A stretch of 64,000 nt of DNA from Halosimplex halobium (GTDB lineage: Archaea; Halobacteriota; Halobacteria; Halobacteriales; Haloarculaceae), in the NCBI RefSeq assembly GCF_051414055.1, contig NZ_JBLKNX010000010.1, forward strand, positions 62,001-126,000, given 5' to 3'. Below are positions 25,325 to 34,574 of this stretch, piece by piece. The translations under genes and the position numbers were made by a program. The notes beneath the pieces were generated by a model, which was not told the DNA's origin, made no database searches, and saw only the letters and a list, made by a program, of their open reading frames with translations. The first letter of the stretch is position 1, and each line of letters begins with the position of its first letter.

Positions 25325-26668
25325 ATGGCCCCAATTATCAGCGAAGATACCGTCGAGGGCGTCGACGAGGCGACCCTCAGGGGGACGGGGCGTGGGGGAC
25401 TGCTGTCGGACGGGTACCTGCGGGAAGCGCCGATGGCGTCGTATCTCGACGAGGGAGAACGGCCCGTTATGGTGCGATCGAACGGGAAGAAGGGGGTAGT
25501 CCGGAGCGAGGTCGGCAGCGAGGAGCGCGAGCGGACCGCACCCGGCGAGGGGTACCGCGCGTTCGCGCTGGCGACGGACACTCGGCTGCACTTTCTCGTC
25601 GGTGATACCGGCGGCGGGGACTGGTCGGCGAGCGTCCCGCTGGCCGACGTGGAGGTCGTCGAGCACAGCGACGGCGTCCTCGCCGGGGAGTTCGTCGTCA
25701 CGACGACCGCGGACGTGGAGTGGTACTTCCCGAGTCGCTCGGGGCTCGAACCGATGGTCGAGTACCTCGACGCTGCGTCGCTGTCGTGGATCGCGATCGA
25801 GGAGCGGCTGGACGACGCCCGTGCGGCGGTCGCCGAGGCTGACCGGCTGACGGGGGCCCGGCGGTACGACGACGCGATGGCGGCCGTCCGCAACGCGATG
25901 GCCGAGACCGACGCCGCCCACCGGGCCGAGCGCGAGCTCCACGCGGACGGCGTCGCCGCCGCGGCCGAGCGGATCGAGCGCGTCGAGTCGCGGATCGGCG
26001 AGGCGCGCCTCGCCGTGCTGGAGGGGCGGGCGGCCCACGCGATCGACCGCGCCGAGAGCGCGTGGCGCGACGGCGAGTACGAGCGCGCCCACGACGCCTA
26101 CGGCCGCGCCCACGGCGATTACGAGGAGGCCCTGGCGGCGGCCGACGGGGGAGTCGCCGAGCGGCTCCGGACGAAGCTCGACCGCGTCGAGCGAAACGTC
26201 GCCGCGCTCGAACGCGCGCCGGTGGAGTCGGCCGAACAGGCCCGCGAGCGGGCCGACGAGACCGACGACCGCCGCGAGCGCGCCGACCGGCTGGAGTTCG
26301 CGCTCGAACGCTACCGGACCGCGCTCACACTCGACTGGGGGCGGTCGGACCGCCGGTTCGAGGGCGACACCGAGCGGATCCGCGAGGCCGTCGACACCGT
26401 CGCGGGGCAGCTCGTCGAGACGCGCCGGGAGTACGCGACCCGGCGCGTCCGCGCGGGCGACGACCACCGCGAGGAGGGGCGGACCGCCCGGGCGGCCGCC
26501 TGCTACCGCGACGCCCACGACGCGCTCGCCGACACGATCCCGACGGCCCGCGAGCTGGTCCCCGAGGCGCTCGACGCGCTGACCGACCGCCGCGACGCGG
26601 TCGCGGACCGCCTGCGTCGCCTCGACACGGGCGACGACTGGACCCCGGTCCCCAGCGGTTCGCACTGA
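25325..26668 (+). CDS. PH-like domain plus helical-repeat protein, function unknown
   Basis: A 447-residue cytosolic protein. The N-terminal ~150 residues are beta-rich with a PH-like pattern: LREAPMASYLDEGERPVMV, YRAFALATDTRLHFLV, VPLADVEVVEH, FVVTTTADVEWYFPS, then the closing helix SGLEPMVEYLDAAS. Residues ~155-440 are continuous charged helices rich in Arg/Glu/Ala with TPR-like or coiled-coil repeats (AIDRAESAWRDGEYERAHDA, ARAAACYRDAHDALADT). It could be a scaffold that binds lipid or a partner through the PH part. No enzyme motif is seen. It is a single gene followed by an 18-bp tandem repeat. Confidence 0.75.
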   Translation: MAPIISEDTVEGVDEATLRGTGRGGLLSDGYLREAPMASYLDEGERPVMVRSNGKKGVVRSEVGSEERERTAPGEGYRAFALATDTRLHFLVGDTGGGDWSASVPLADVEVVEHSDGVLAGEFVVTTTADVEWYFPSRSGLEPMVEYLDAASLSWIAIEERLDDARAAVAEADRLTGARRYDDAMAAVRNAMAETDAAHRAERELHADGVAAAAERIERVESRIGEARLAVLEGRAAHAIDRAESAWRDGEYERAHDAYGRAHGDYEEALAAADGGVAERLRTKLDRVERNVAALERAPVESAEQARERADETDDRRERADRLEFALERYRTALTLDWGRSDRRFEGDTERIREAVDTVAGQLVETRREYATRRVRAGDDHREEGRTARAAACYRDAHDALADTIPTARELVPEALDALTDRRDAVADRLRRLDTGDDWTPVPSGSH

Positions 26669-26687
26669 CCAGCCGGGAACTCTCGCT

Positions 26688-26741
26688 GTTCTCGGCTCTC
26701 TCGCCGTTCTCCCCGCTCTCGCCGTCCTCCCTGCTCTCACC
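26688..26741 (+). repeat. 18-bp tandem repeat, three units
   Basis: Units GTTCTCGGCTCTCTCGCC (26688-26705), GTTCTCCCCGCTCTCGCC (26706-26723) and GTCCTCCCTGCTCTCACC (26724-26741) follow the stop of the PH-like gene. The strand bias is pyrimidine-rich. Eighteen bases are six codons, and the complementary strand reads as ESGENGERA-like repeats, but no convincing gene covers it. Confidence 0.75.
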
Positions 26742-26819
26742 CGGGCGGAGCCGTGGGTATCGCTCGCGATACGCGGGAACGTAACTATTTATAGTGTGCA
26801 CCACTGTATTAGGAATATA

Positions 26820-26990
26820 ATGCCCGAGTGCCCGAACTGCGGCGAGCGCATGAGCCACAACGACGAGACGACGAAGCTGACGGAGTACGTCTGCGCTCGC
26901 TGCCACCGGACGGAGATCGTGCGAAAGCCCGCCTACCGCGTGACGGCCGAGGCGTCGGCGGCGGCCGGCGCGGTCGCCGACGACGACTGA
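26820..26990 (+). CDS. Small zinc-finger protein (two CxxC)
   Basis: A 56-residue protein: MPECPNCGERMSHND with Cys4/Cys7, then YVCARCHRTEIVRK with Cys25/Cys28, a classic zinc ribbon, followed by a short Ala-rich acidic tail. It is probably one of the many haloarchaeal one-domain zinc micro-proteins; the target is unknown. CTATTTATAG (about 26786-26795) is a strong TATA box 27 bases before the ATG, indicating a leaderless transcript. The 189 bases after it (26991-27179) hold only degenerate copies of GCGAGCGCGACTG(C/T)GGCGG at 27100 and 27137. Confidence 0.8.
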   Translation: MPECPNCGERMSHNDETTKLTEYVCARCHRTEIVRKPAYRVTAEASAAAGAVADDD

Positions 26991-27179
26991 CCGAAGGGGG
27001 ATCGTGCCGGACCCGGGACTCGTTTTCCGCGTTCGCGCCGCTCACGAGCGACAGCACTGCCGTTAGAGAATGACTGCAGCGGCGAGAGTGACCGTGGCAG
27101 CGAGCGCGACTGCGGCGGAGAGAGAGAGGACGGGTGGCGAGCGCGACTGTGGCGGTGAGAGAAGACAGGTAGCGACCGC

Positions 27180-28271
27180 TCAGCGGTGGAGGACGGCGTG
27201 GCGCTCGACGGTGGGGCCGTCGCCGACCGGTTCGACCGTCTCGGTCGGCCAGTCGCCGGTGGCCGTCAGGGGTTCGATCCCGTCGTCGGTGACGAGGTGG
27301 GTGTCCTCGCTCTTGGCCCCCTGGACCGTCGGGTTGTAGGCGTAGGTCATCGGGACGTGGACCGACGCCGCCGAGTCGGGCGTGCCGAACCACTCGCGGC
27401 CGGCGTAGGCGGCGGCGCCGCCCTGGTGGTGGTTGCGCCACTCGCCCTCGTAGCCGACCTCGGCGTAGGCCTCGGCGATGGCGTCGAACACGTCACCTGC
27501 GACCCCGCCCTGGCGGCCGACGCGCTGTGTCGCAGCGAGGGCGCTGGCCTCGACGCGCATCGCGGCCTCGGTGCGCTCGTCGAGCCACTCGGGCGCGTCG
27601 AAGGCGACCGAGCGGGTGATGCTGGCGTGGAGGCCGTCGCGGACCGCGGTGACCGAGACGAGCGCGTAGTCGCCGAGTTCGCTGTCGCGGGTCGTGTAGT
27701 GGCGGTACTTGCGCGTGCGCTCGCCGCTCCCGACGAGGACGACCGGCGAGTCGACCCCGCGGGCGAACAGCCGGTCGCGCAGGCGGCCGCCCACCTCCCG
27801 TTCCTCGTCGTCGGCGCTCGCCTCGCGGACGACCGACTCGACGACCTCGGCCACGTCGGCGCCGAGCGACCGGAACCGCTCGACGTCGGCGTCGGTCAGC
27901 GGCTGGCGGAGGTCCGTCGGGTCGACTGATTCGAAGCCGGGCACGTCGAAGTCGGCGGCCGCCGGCGTCGGGCTGGACGCCGCGACCGCCTCGGGGAGGG
28001 CGGCCTCGTACCACTGGACGGTCTCGACGGTCGCGTCGTCGGGGAGTTCCTCGTCGACGAGCCGCCCCGCCTCGATGTTGTCGGTGACGACGGTGAGGCC
28101 GTCGCCGTCGTAGCCGGCGGCGGCGACCCCGACATCGGCGGCGCGGTCGACGACGTTGTTGCCGCCGGTCAGCCACGCGAAGGAGGGAGGGCGGGCGAAC
28201 CAGACGGCTTCCAGGTCGTTGTCGGCGAGATACGCGTCGAGCCGCTCGCGGACCGCGTCGGTGTGGGACAT
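27180..28271 (-). CDS. M24 (Xaa-Pro aminopeptidase-fold) protein with lost metal ligands
   Basis: A 363-residue protein with an N-terminal creatinase-like domain (1-~125, VWFARPPSFAWLTGGNNVV) and a pita-bread M24 domain. Of the five metal ligands of M24 peptidases, the first two aspartates are replaced (ALVSVTAV, Ser206; SITRSV, Ser217) and the first glutamate by Asn313 (YNPTVQG), while a histidine in NHHQGG (281-282) and the last glutamate (SEDTHLV, Glu322) remain. It is therefore unlikely to be a normal two-metal peptidase; it could be a metal-free hydrolase or a binding protein. It lies downstream of a transducer gene on the same strand with 74 bases between. Confidence 0.82.
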   Translation of the reverse strand: MSHTDAVRERLDAYLADNDLEAVWFARPPSFAWLTGGNNVVDRAADVGVAAAGYDGDGLTVVTDNIEAGRLVDEELPDDATVETVQWYEAALPEAVAASSPTPAAADFDVPGFESVDPTDLRQPLTDADVERFRSLGADVAEVVESVVREASADDEEREVGGRLRDRLFARGVDSPVVLVGSGERTRKYRHYTTRDSELGDYALVSVTAVRDGLHASITRSVAFDAPEWLDERTEAAMRVEASALAATQRVGRQGGVAGDVFDAIAEAYAEVGYEGEWRNHHQGGAAAYAGREWFGTPDSAASVHVPMTYAYNPTVQGAKSEDTHLVTDDGIEPLTATGDWPTETVEPVGDGPTVERHAVLHR

Positions 28272-28345
28272 GGACAGTACTGCTCGACAGTGGGAGTTAA
28301 AGCCGTCGCGAGCGGCGAGAACGTGGGCGAAGGCCGGACGGCCGA

Positions 28346-29809
28346 TCAGTCGGTCTCGTAGCGCTCGAACAGCGCCGAGAGCTGCTCGGCGCGCATCGTG
28401 AGCATCTTCGCGTTGACGTACATCTCCGAGAGCGCGAGGTTCTGCTCCTCGGCGATGGCGGCGACCTGCTCGGCCTCCTCGACGTTGTCCTTGCTGGTCT
28501 CGGCGGCCTCGTCGGCGATGGCGGCGACCTCCTCGGAGGAGGCGGCCTGGTCGTCAGTGGCGTTGCTGATCTCGGTGACGCCCGAGGCGGTCTCCTGAAC
28601 GTTCTCGAGGATCGACTCCAGGGCGTCCAGCCCCTCGCCGACGGTCTCTTTGCCCTCGTCGATGGTCGACTGCATCTCGGTGATCTCCTCGACGGTCTCG
28701 TCGGTCTGGTCCTGGATCTCGCCGATGAGGCCCTCGATCTCGTTGGTGGCGTCCTTGGTCTCCTCGGCGAGGCTCTTGACCTCGTCGGCGACGACGCCGA
28801 AGCCGTTGTTGTTCGCCCCCGCGGAGGCGTGGGCGGCCTCGATGGAGGCGTTCAGCGCGAGGATGTTCGTCTGCTCCGCGATGTCGTCGATGAGGTCGAC
28901 GATCTGGCCGACCTCGTCCATCCGCTCGTCGAGTTCCGTGACCGTCTCGACCACGTCCTCGATCTGGTCCTGGGCCTCGTCCATGGTGTCCCGCGCCGAG
29001 CGGCCGGCCTCGATGCCCTCGACCGTCGACCGTTCGGTCTGGTCGGCCATCTCCTTGACCTCGTCGGAGGAGGCGGCGATCTCCTCGATGGTCGCGGACA
29101 TGTCGGACATCTCGTCGGAGATCTGGGTGATCTGCTGGTGTTGCTCGTGGAACACGTCGGCGATCTCCTGGACGCGCCGCGCGACCGTCTCGCTGGAGTC
29201 GGTGACCGCCTCCGTCGCGGTCGTCACCTGCTCGGAGGAGCCGACGACCTCCTCGCTGAAGCCGGCGGCCGCCTCGAACGTCTGCTCGAAGGTGGCGGCC
29301 ATCTCGTTGAACTCCGCCGCGAGCGCGGCCAGCGCCTCCGGGTCGTCCTCGGCGTCGAGCCGCTGGGTCAGATCGCCGTCCCCGAAGGCGTCCAGCGCCG
29401 TCTCCACCGCTCGGACGCTGCCGTCGTAGTCGACGGGCGCGTCGTCGGCCGTCTGGATCCCGCCGTCGGGCGTCGCCACCGGCGGCGCCGCAGGACGCGC
29501 CTCCAGCTCGGCCCGGAGGTCCGCCAGGTCCGCCTTCGCGTCGTCCAGCCGCTCGCGCAGGTCGTCGCGCTCGCGTTCGGCCTCGGTCAGCGCCGTCTGG
29601 AGGTCCCGGCGCTCGCGCTCGCGCTCGTCGAGCCCCCGACCGATCGACCGATAGGCGTAGACGAGTCCACCCGCGGCCGCGAGGACGCCCAGCCCGCCGA
29701 GCACCGGCCACAGCCCCGGCGCGACCAGCAGGACCACTGCCTGATAGAGGGCGTGGGCGAACTGCCCGCCCAGCGCCGCACCGATCCGTCGCTTGAGGGT
29801 CGGTCGCAT
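28346..29809 (-). CDS. Methyl-accepting chemotaxis transducer (cytosolic sensor type)
   Basis: A 487-residue transducer. One or two hydrophobic helices near the N terminus (about 23-54, QAVVLLVAPGLWPVLGGLGV) are followed by a coiled coil (ERERERRDLQTALTEAERER), a HAMP-like segment around 125-175 (ALDAFGDGDLTQRLD) and the long antiparallel signalling hairpin. Its tip contains DIAEQTNILALNASIEAAHA and GVVADEVKSLAEE, the CheA/CheW contact region. There is no extracellular ligand domain, so the signal is probably membrane or cytosolic. Methylation-type EE/QE pairs are frequent. ATG 29809 follows a CTATATGA box about 25 bases upstream; the longer open frame upstream is not conserved. It is divergent from trpD. 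Confidence 0.92.
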   Translation of the reverse strand: MRPTLKRRIGAALGGQFAHALYQAVVLLVAPGLWPVLGGLGVLAAAGGLVYAYRSIGRGLDERERERRDLQTALTEAERERDDLRERLDDAKADLADLRAELEARPAAPPVATPDGGIQTADDAPVDYDGSVRAVETALDAFGDGDLTQRLDAEDDPEALAALAAEFNEMAATFEQTFEAAAGFSEEVVGSSEQVTTATEAVTDSSETVARRVQEIADVFHEQHQQITQISDEMSDMSATIEEIAASSDEVKEMADQTERSTVEGIEAGRSARDTMDEAQDQIEDVVETVTELDERMDEVGQIVDLIDDIAEQTNILALNASIEAAHASAGANNNGFGVVADEVKSLAEETKDATNEIEGLIGEIQDQTDETVEEITEMQSTIDEGKETVGEGLDALESILENVQETASGVTEISNATDDQAASSEEVAAIADEAAETSKDNVEEAEQVAAIAEEQNLALSEMYVNAKMLTMRAEQLSALFERYETD

Positions 29810-29977
29810 ATCCCTACGGTATACTGAACTCTCATATAGTCCCTCCCCCCGCGATACAAACTTTGAGAATGGGATCCGCCGGCTGTCCCCGACTCGGATC
29901 CCCCGAGCCGCTCCGGGACACCGCGCCCGGACCGGCGCCGTGGCGCGACCCCCGACTCCCCGTCGCCACCCGACACC

Positions 29978-30004
29978 CTTAAGTGAATGTACTGATTCGT
30001 ACAT
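29978..30004 (+). promoter_or_regulatory. trp operon promoter with 18-bp dyad
   Basis: CCTTAAGTGA (about 29978-29986) resembles a BRE/TATA element. Directly after it, ATGTAC-TGATTC-GTACAT (29987-30004) is a perfect inverted repeat with 6-bp arms and 6-bp centre, ending about 32 bases before the trpD ATG. TGTACA-type half sites are the TRP boxes bound by TrpY in Methanothermobacter; the resemblance suggests a repressor site. Which haloarchaeal protein binds is not shown by the sequence. Confidence 0.6.
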
Positions 30005-30035
30005 CGTAGAACTAAACCGTCCATCGGTGATACAC

Positions 30036-31061
30036 ATGGAAGCATACATCGAGGCAGTCACGAACGGGGAGGACCTGACGCTGGAGGAGGCCCGCGAGGC
30101 GGCGACGGCCGTCTTCGAGGGCGCGACGGAGGCACAGATCGGCGCGCTGCTGGCGGCCCTGCGCGCGAAGGGCGAGACGGAGGCGGAGATCGCCGGCTTC
30201 GCCCAGGGGATGCGCGAGGCCGCCCGCACCATCGACCCCGACCGGGCGCCGCTGGTCGACACCTGCGGCACCGGCGGCGACGACTACGACACGATCAACG
30301 TCTCGACGACCAGCGCCATCGTCGCGGCGGGCGCGGGCGTCCCGATCGCCAAGCACGGCAACTACTCCGTCTCCTCGTCGTCGGGGAGCTCGGACGTGCT
30401 GGAGGAGGTCGGGCTGGACATGGACACCGCGCCCGAGGCCGTCGAGGCGACCATCGAGGAGGCGGGCATCGGCTACATGCACGCCCCTGCCTTCCACCCA
30501 GCGATGAAGGCCGTCATCGGCCCGCGCCGGGAGGTGGGGATGCGGACCATCTTCAACGTGCTCGGCCCGCTCACGAACCCCGCCGGCGCCGACGCGCAGG
30601 TCATGGGCGTCTACGACCCCGACCTGGTCCCGCTGATCGGCCGCGCCGTCGCCGAGATGCCCGTCGACCACGCGCTGATCGTCCACGGCTCCGGCATGGA
30701 CGAGATCACGATCCACGACGAGACGGCTGTCGCGGAGGTCGAGGACGGCGAGGTCACGGAGTACACGGTCACCCCCGAGGACCTCGGGCTGGAGACCCAC
30801 GACATCGAGGCGGTTTCGGGTGGTTCACCCGAGGAGAACGCCGAGGACCTGCTGGGGATCGTCGAGGGCGACGTGCGCGGCGCCAAGCGCGACATCATCC
30901 TCGCGAACGCCGGCGCCGCCGTCTACGTCGCCGGGAAGGCCGACTCCCTGGCGGCGGGCGTCGAGGCGGCCGCCGACGCGATCGACTCGGGCGACGCCGC
31001 GGCCAAGCTGGACGACCTGCGGGACGTGAGCGCCCGCGTCGCCGCCGACGGGGGCCGATGA
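30036..31061 (+). CDS. trpD: Anthranilate phosphoribosyltransferase
   Basis: A 341-residue enzyme that joins anthranilate to PRPP, the second dedicated step of tryptophan synthesis. Motifs: DTCGTGGD (75-82) for PRPP, NVST (88-91), KHGNYSVSSSSGSSDVLE (106-123), and the anthranilate-side RREVGMRTIFNVLGPLTNP. Full family length. ATG 30036 has a weak GGTGAT just upstream. It is the first gene of trpDFEG; its stop overlaps the trpF start by four bases (ATGA). Confidence 0.96.
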   Translation: MEAYIEAVTNGEDLTLEEAREAATAVFEGATEAQIGALLAALRAKGETEAEIAGFAQGMREAARTIDPDRAPLVDTCGTGGDDYDTINVSTTSAIVAAGAGVPIAKHGNYSVSSSSGSSDVLEEVGLDMDTAPEAVEATIEEAGIGYMHAPAFHPAMKAVIGPRREVGMRTIFNVLGPLTNPAGADAQVMGVYDPDLVPLIGRAVAEMPVDHALIVHGSGMDEITIHDETAVAEVEDGEVTEYTVTPEDLGLETHDIEAVSGGSPEENAEDLLGIVEGDVRGAKRDIILANAGAAVYVAGKADSLAAGVEAAADAIDSGDAAAKLDDLRDVSARVAADGGR

Positions 31062-31777
31062 GCGACGCGAGCGGAGCGGGCGACGAGCACTCGGCGGCTA
31101 CGGTACCTGGCGGTCCAGCCGCCCGAGTCAAGGTCTGCGGCGTCACCCGCGAGTCCGACCGGAAGGCTGTCGTCGCCGCGGGCGCCGACGCAGTGGGCGT
31201 CATCTGCGACGTGCCCGTCGACACGCCCCGGGAGGTCGATGCGGACACCGCCGCCGACCTGCTCGCGGGCGTCCCCCCGCTGGTGACCGGCGTCCTCGTG
31301 ACGATGCCGACGACCGTCGAGGAAGCGGTCGCCCTCGTCGAGGCCACCGAGCCGGACGCCGTGCAGGTCCACGGTGGCCTCTCGCCGGGCGAACTCGGCG
31401 CGCTCGGTCGCCGGCTGAGCCAGGATCTGGTCGTCGCGGTCGACGCCGAGAGCGACGATATCCGGGACTACGCCGAGTCCGCCGACGCCCTGCTGGTCGA
31501 CTCGGTCGACGCCGCGGGGGGCGGCGGCACGGGCGAGACCCACGACTGGGACCGCACCCGCGAGGTCGTCGCCGACCTGAACGTGCCCGTGGTCCTGGCC
31601 GGCGGGCTGACGCCGGACAACGTCGCCGAGGCGGTCGAGACCGTGCGCCCGTTCGGCGTCGACGTGGCGACGGGGGTCGAACGAGTCGAAGACGGGACCC
31701 GCGTCGGCGGCGAGAAGGACCACGAGGCCGTCCGCTCGTTCGTCGCCGCGGCGCGGCGGCGGGGGGTGGCCGCGTGA
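31058..31777 (+). CDS. trpF: Phosphoribosylanthranilate isomerase
   Basis: A 239-residue TIM barrel that converts phosphoribosylanthranilate to the enol-ribulose product. RVKVCGVTRESD has the catalytic Cys27, ADALLVDSVDA the general-acid aspartate, and VVLAGGLTPDNVAEAV the phosphate-binding end of the barrel. The first 22 residues are an extra acidic tail. It overlaps trpD by four bases, and its stop overlaps the GTG of trpE, so translation is coupled through the operon. Confidence 0.94.
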   Translation: MSDASGAGDEHSAATVPGGPAARVKVCGVTRESDRKAVVAAGADAVGVICDVPVDTPREVDADTAADLLAGVPPLVTGVLVTMPTTVEEAVALVEATEPDAVQVHGGLSPGELGALGRRLSQDLVVAVDAESDDIRDYAESADALLVDSVDAAGGGGTGETHDWDRTREVVADLNVPVVLAGGLTPDNVAEAVETVRPFGVDVATGVERVEDGTRVGGEKDHEAVRSFVAAARRRGVAA

Positions 31778-33494
31778 GCGACCCCGGTCCCGGAACCGAC
31801 TTCGGACTCGAACCGTCGAAGGCGGAGTTCGTCGAACTGGCGGACACCGACGGCGACGACCCGGTCGTCGTCCGCGCCGCGGTCGAACTGGACACCGACC
31901 TGGAGCCGCTTGACGCCTACGCCGCGCTGTCGGGTCGGACCACCGACATCGAGGCCGCCGACTACACGTTCCTGCTGGAGAGCGCAGAGAAGGTCGCCTC
32001 CAGCGACCCGGACGGCGCGTTCGCGCCGACGACGGAGGACCGCCACGCCCGCTACTCCTTCGTCGGCTACGACCCGAAGGGCGTCGTCACCGTCGACGCC
32101 GACGGCGCGACCGTCGAGACGTTCGACGACCGCTACGACGAGTTCTTCGACGCCAACGGCGGCGACACCCTCGACAGCGTCCGCGGCGCGATGCCCGATG
32201 TCGAGCGCAGGGGCTTCCCCGACATGGACCGCGAGCACTTCGAGGGCGGCCTCGTGGGCTTCCTCGGCTACGACGCCGTCTACGACTGCTGGCTCGACGA
32301 GGTGGGGCTCGAACACCCCGACTCCCGGTACCCCGACGCCCAGTTCGTCCTCACGACCTCGACGCTGGTCTTCGACGAGGTCGAGGGCACCGTCTCGCTC
32401 GTGTTCACGCCGATCCTCGAACCCGGCGACGACGCCGCCGCCCGCTACGAGGAACTCGAAGCCGAGGCCGAACGGGTCGCCGACCTGCTGGCGGGCGCCG
32501 CCGACCTGGAACCCGGTGGCTTCGTCCGCGAGGCGGAGACGGCCGGGCCCCAGGACGAATACGAGGCGGCCGTCGAGACGGCCAAAGAGCACGTCCTCGC
32601 GGGGGACATCTACCAGGGCGTCATCTCGCGGACCCGCGAACTCTACGGCGACGTGGACCCGCTGGGGCTCTACGAGTCGCTGCGGTCGGTCAACCCCTCG
32701 CCGTACATGTACGTCCTCGACTACGACGGCCTCTCCATCGTCGGCGCCAGCCCGGAGACGCTGGTGGCGGTCCGCGGGGACCGGGTCCTTTCGAACCCCA
32801 TCGCCGGCACCTGCGCCCGCGGGACGAGCCCCGTCGAGGACCGCCGGCTGGCCGGCGAGATGCTCGCCGACGGGAAGGAACGCGCCGAACACACGATGCT
32901 GGTCGACCTGGCGCGCAACGACGTGCGCCGCGTGTCCGAGCCCGGTTCGGTGCGGGTCGAGGAGTTCATGAGCGTCCTCAAGTACAGCCACGTCCAGCAC
33001 ATCGAGTCCACAGTGACAGGAACGCTGGCCGACGATTCGGACGCCTTCGACGCCGCGCGGGCCTCCTTCCCCGCCGGGACGCTCTCGGGTGCCCCGAAGA
33101 TCCGCGCGATGGAGATCATCGACGACCTGGAACTGTCGCCCAGAGGCCCCTACGGCGGCGGCGTCGGCTACTTCACCTGGACCGGCGACGCCGAACTCGC
33201 CATCGTCATCCGCACCGCCACGGTCGAGGACCTCGACAGCCGCTACGGCGTCGACGTTCCCGACGAGGCCGCCGACAGCGCCGACCGCGTCACGGTTCAG
33301 GCCGGCGCCGGCATCGTCGCCGACAGCGACCCGACCAGCGAGTACGAGGAGACCGAACAGAAGATGCGCGGCGTCCTCGACGCGCTGGAGGCCATCGAGG
33401 TCTCCGAGGCCGAGGGCGCGAGCGAGGGCGGGGACGCGACGGACGACAGGGAAGCGGAACCTGGGGACGCCGCCGAACCCGGGGAGGTGTCCCG

Positions 33495-33498
<4 letters not shown>
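31774..33498 (+). CDS. trpE: Anthranilate synthase component I
   Basis: A 574-residue chorismate-binding subunit that makes anthranilate with TrpG. LLESAE (67-72) is the N-terminal tryptophan feedback site, so the enzyme is probably inhibited by tryptophan. The C-terminal catalytic domain shows ISRTRELYGDVDPLGLYESL, SPETLV, PIAGTCARG, FPAGTLSGAPK and QAGAGIVADSDP. The acidic C-terminal tail after ~540 is haloarchaeal. The start is a GTG at 31774, inside the trpF stop (GTGA), and the stop overlaps the trpG ATG by four bases. Confidence 0.96.
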
Positions 33499-34118
<620 letters not shown>

Positions 34119-34138
34119 GTCTGTTCTGTTTCTGGTTC
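34119..34138 (+). terminator. Possible U-rich terminator after trpG
   Basis: Right after the trpG stop the coding strand has repeated T runs (GTCTGTTCTGTTTCTGGTTC), the kind of pyrimidine/U-rich 3' end used by archaeal RNA polymerase and aCPSF1. No hairpin is evident. Confidence 0.35.
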
Positions 34139-34140
34139 TC

Positions 34141-34438
34141 CGCGCTCGCTCGGAATCAAAGTGACTGCAGGCGACAGCAGGCGCTGAAAGCCCTCGCCGC
34201 GCTCGCGGTCGCTGAGCGGGATATCTTCGCTCCCTCCGGTCGCTCAGATAGTGGCCCGCTCAGACGACTATATGAACGCGAGCGCGCCTCGCCCTTTCAG
34301 TCCGCCAGGGACAGCACGGCACCGCGACCGTAGACGGCCACACACCTCCCCAGCCGATTCGCTCGTTCGCTCCGCTCACTCGCTCATCCCTCGCGCGGTG
34401 CCATCGCGCGCATGAAAGCGCGCGACAGCGCGCGCCAC
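34141..34438 (-). repeat. Intergenic repeat element, copy B (inverted relative to copy A)
   Basis: On the minus strand this matches 9652-9990 in the same order of blocks, with scattered substitutions and a few small insertions. The CTGAGCGGG / CCCGCTCAG pair is kept (34253-34261 with 34211-34219), while the inner sequence differs. It has one copy of the GAGGGCTTTC-type 3' module instead of two. The rest of the 456-base gap between trpG and the MscS gene (34439-34574) holds only the channel's promoter (CTTTACC near 34549). Confidence 0.8.
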
Positions 34439-34574
34439 CGCACCTCGGCCGTGAACGGGTGTCGGAACGGATACGGCGGAAGAGCGGCCCAGCGGCGGGG
34501 AACCGCTGGACGAACCACCGGTTGCGAGCGACTCGCGTGGCCACCTTTACCTGAGTGCCGTCGTTCGTACCCCT

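Noticed and set aside
26325..26906. Minus-strand frame covering the 18-bp repeat and the small zinc-finger gene
   Set aside because: It overlaps the 3' end of the PH-like gene and the zinc finger on the other strand; the protein is Arg/Gly low-complexity with no start signals.
27061..27179. Degenerate GCGAGCGCGACTG repeats as a functional array
   Set aside because: Only two partial copies 37 bases apart in simple G/A-rich sequence, probably slippage.
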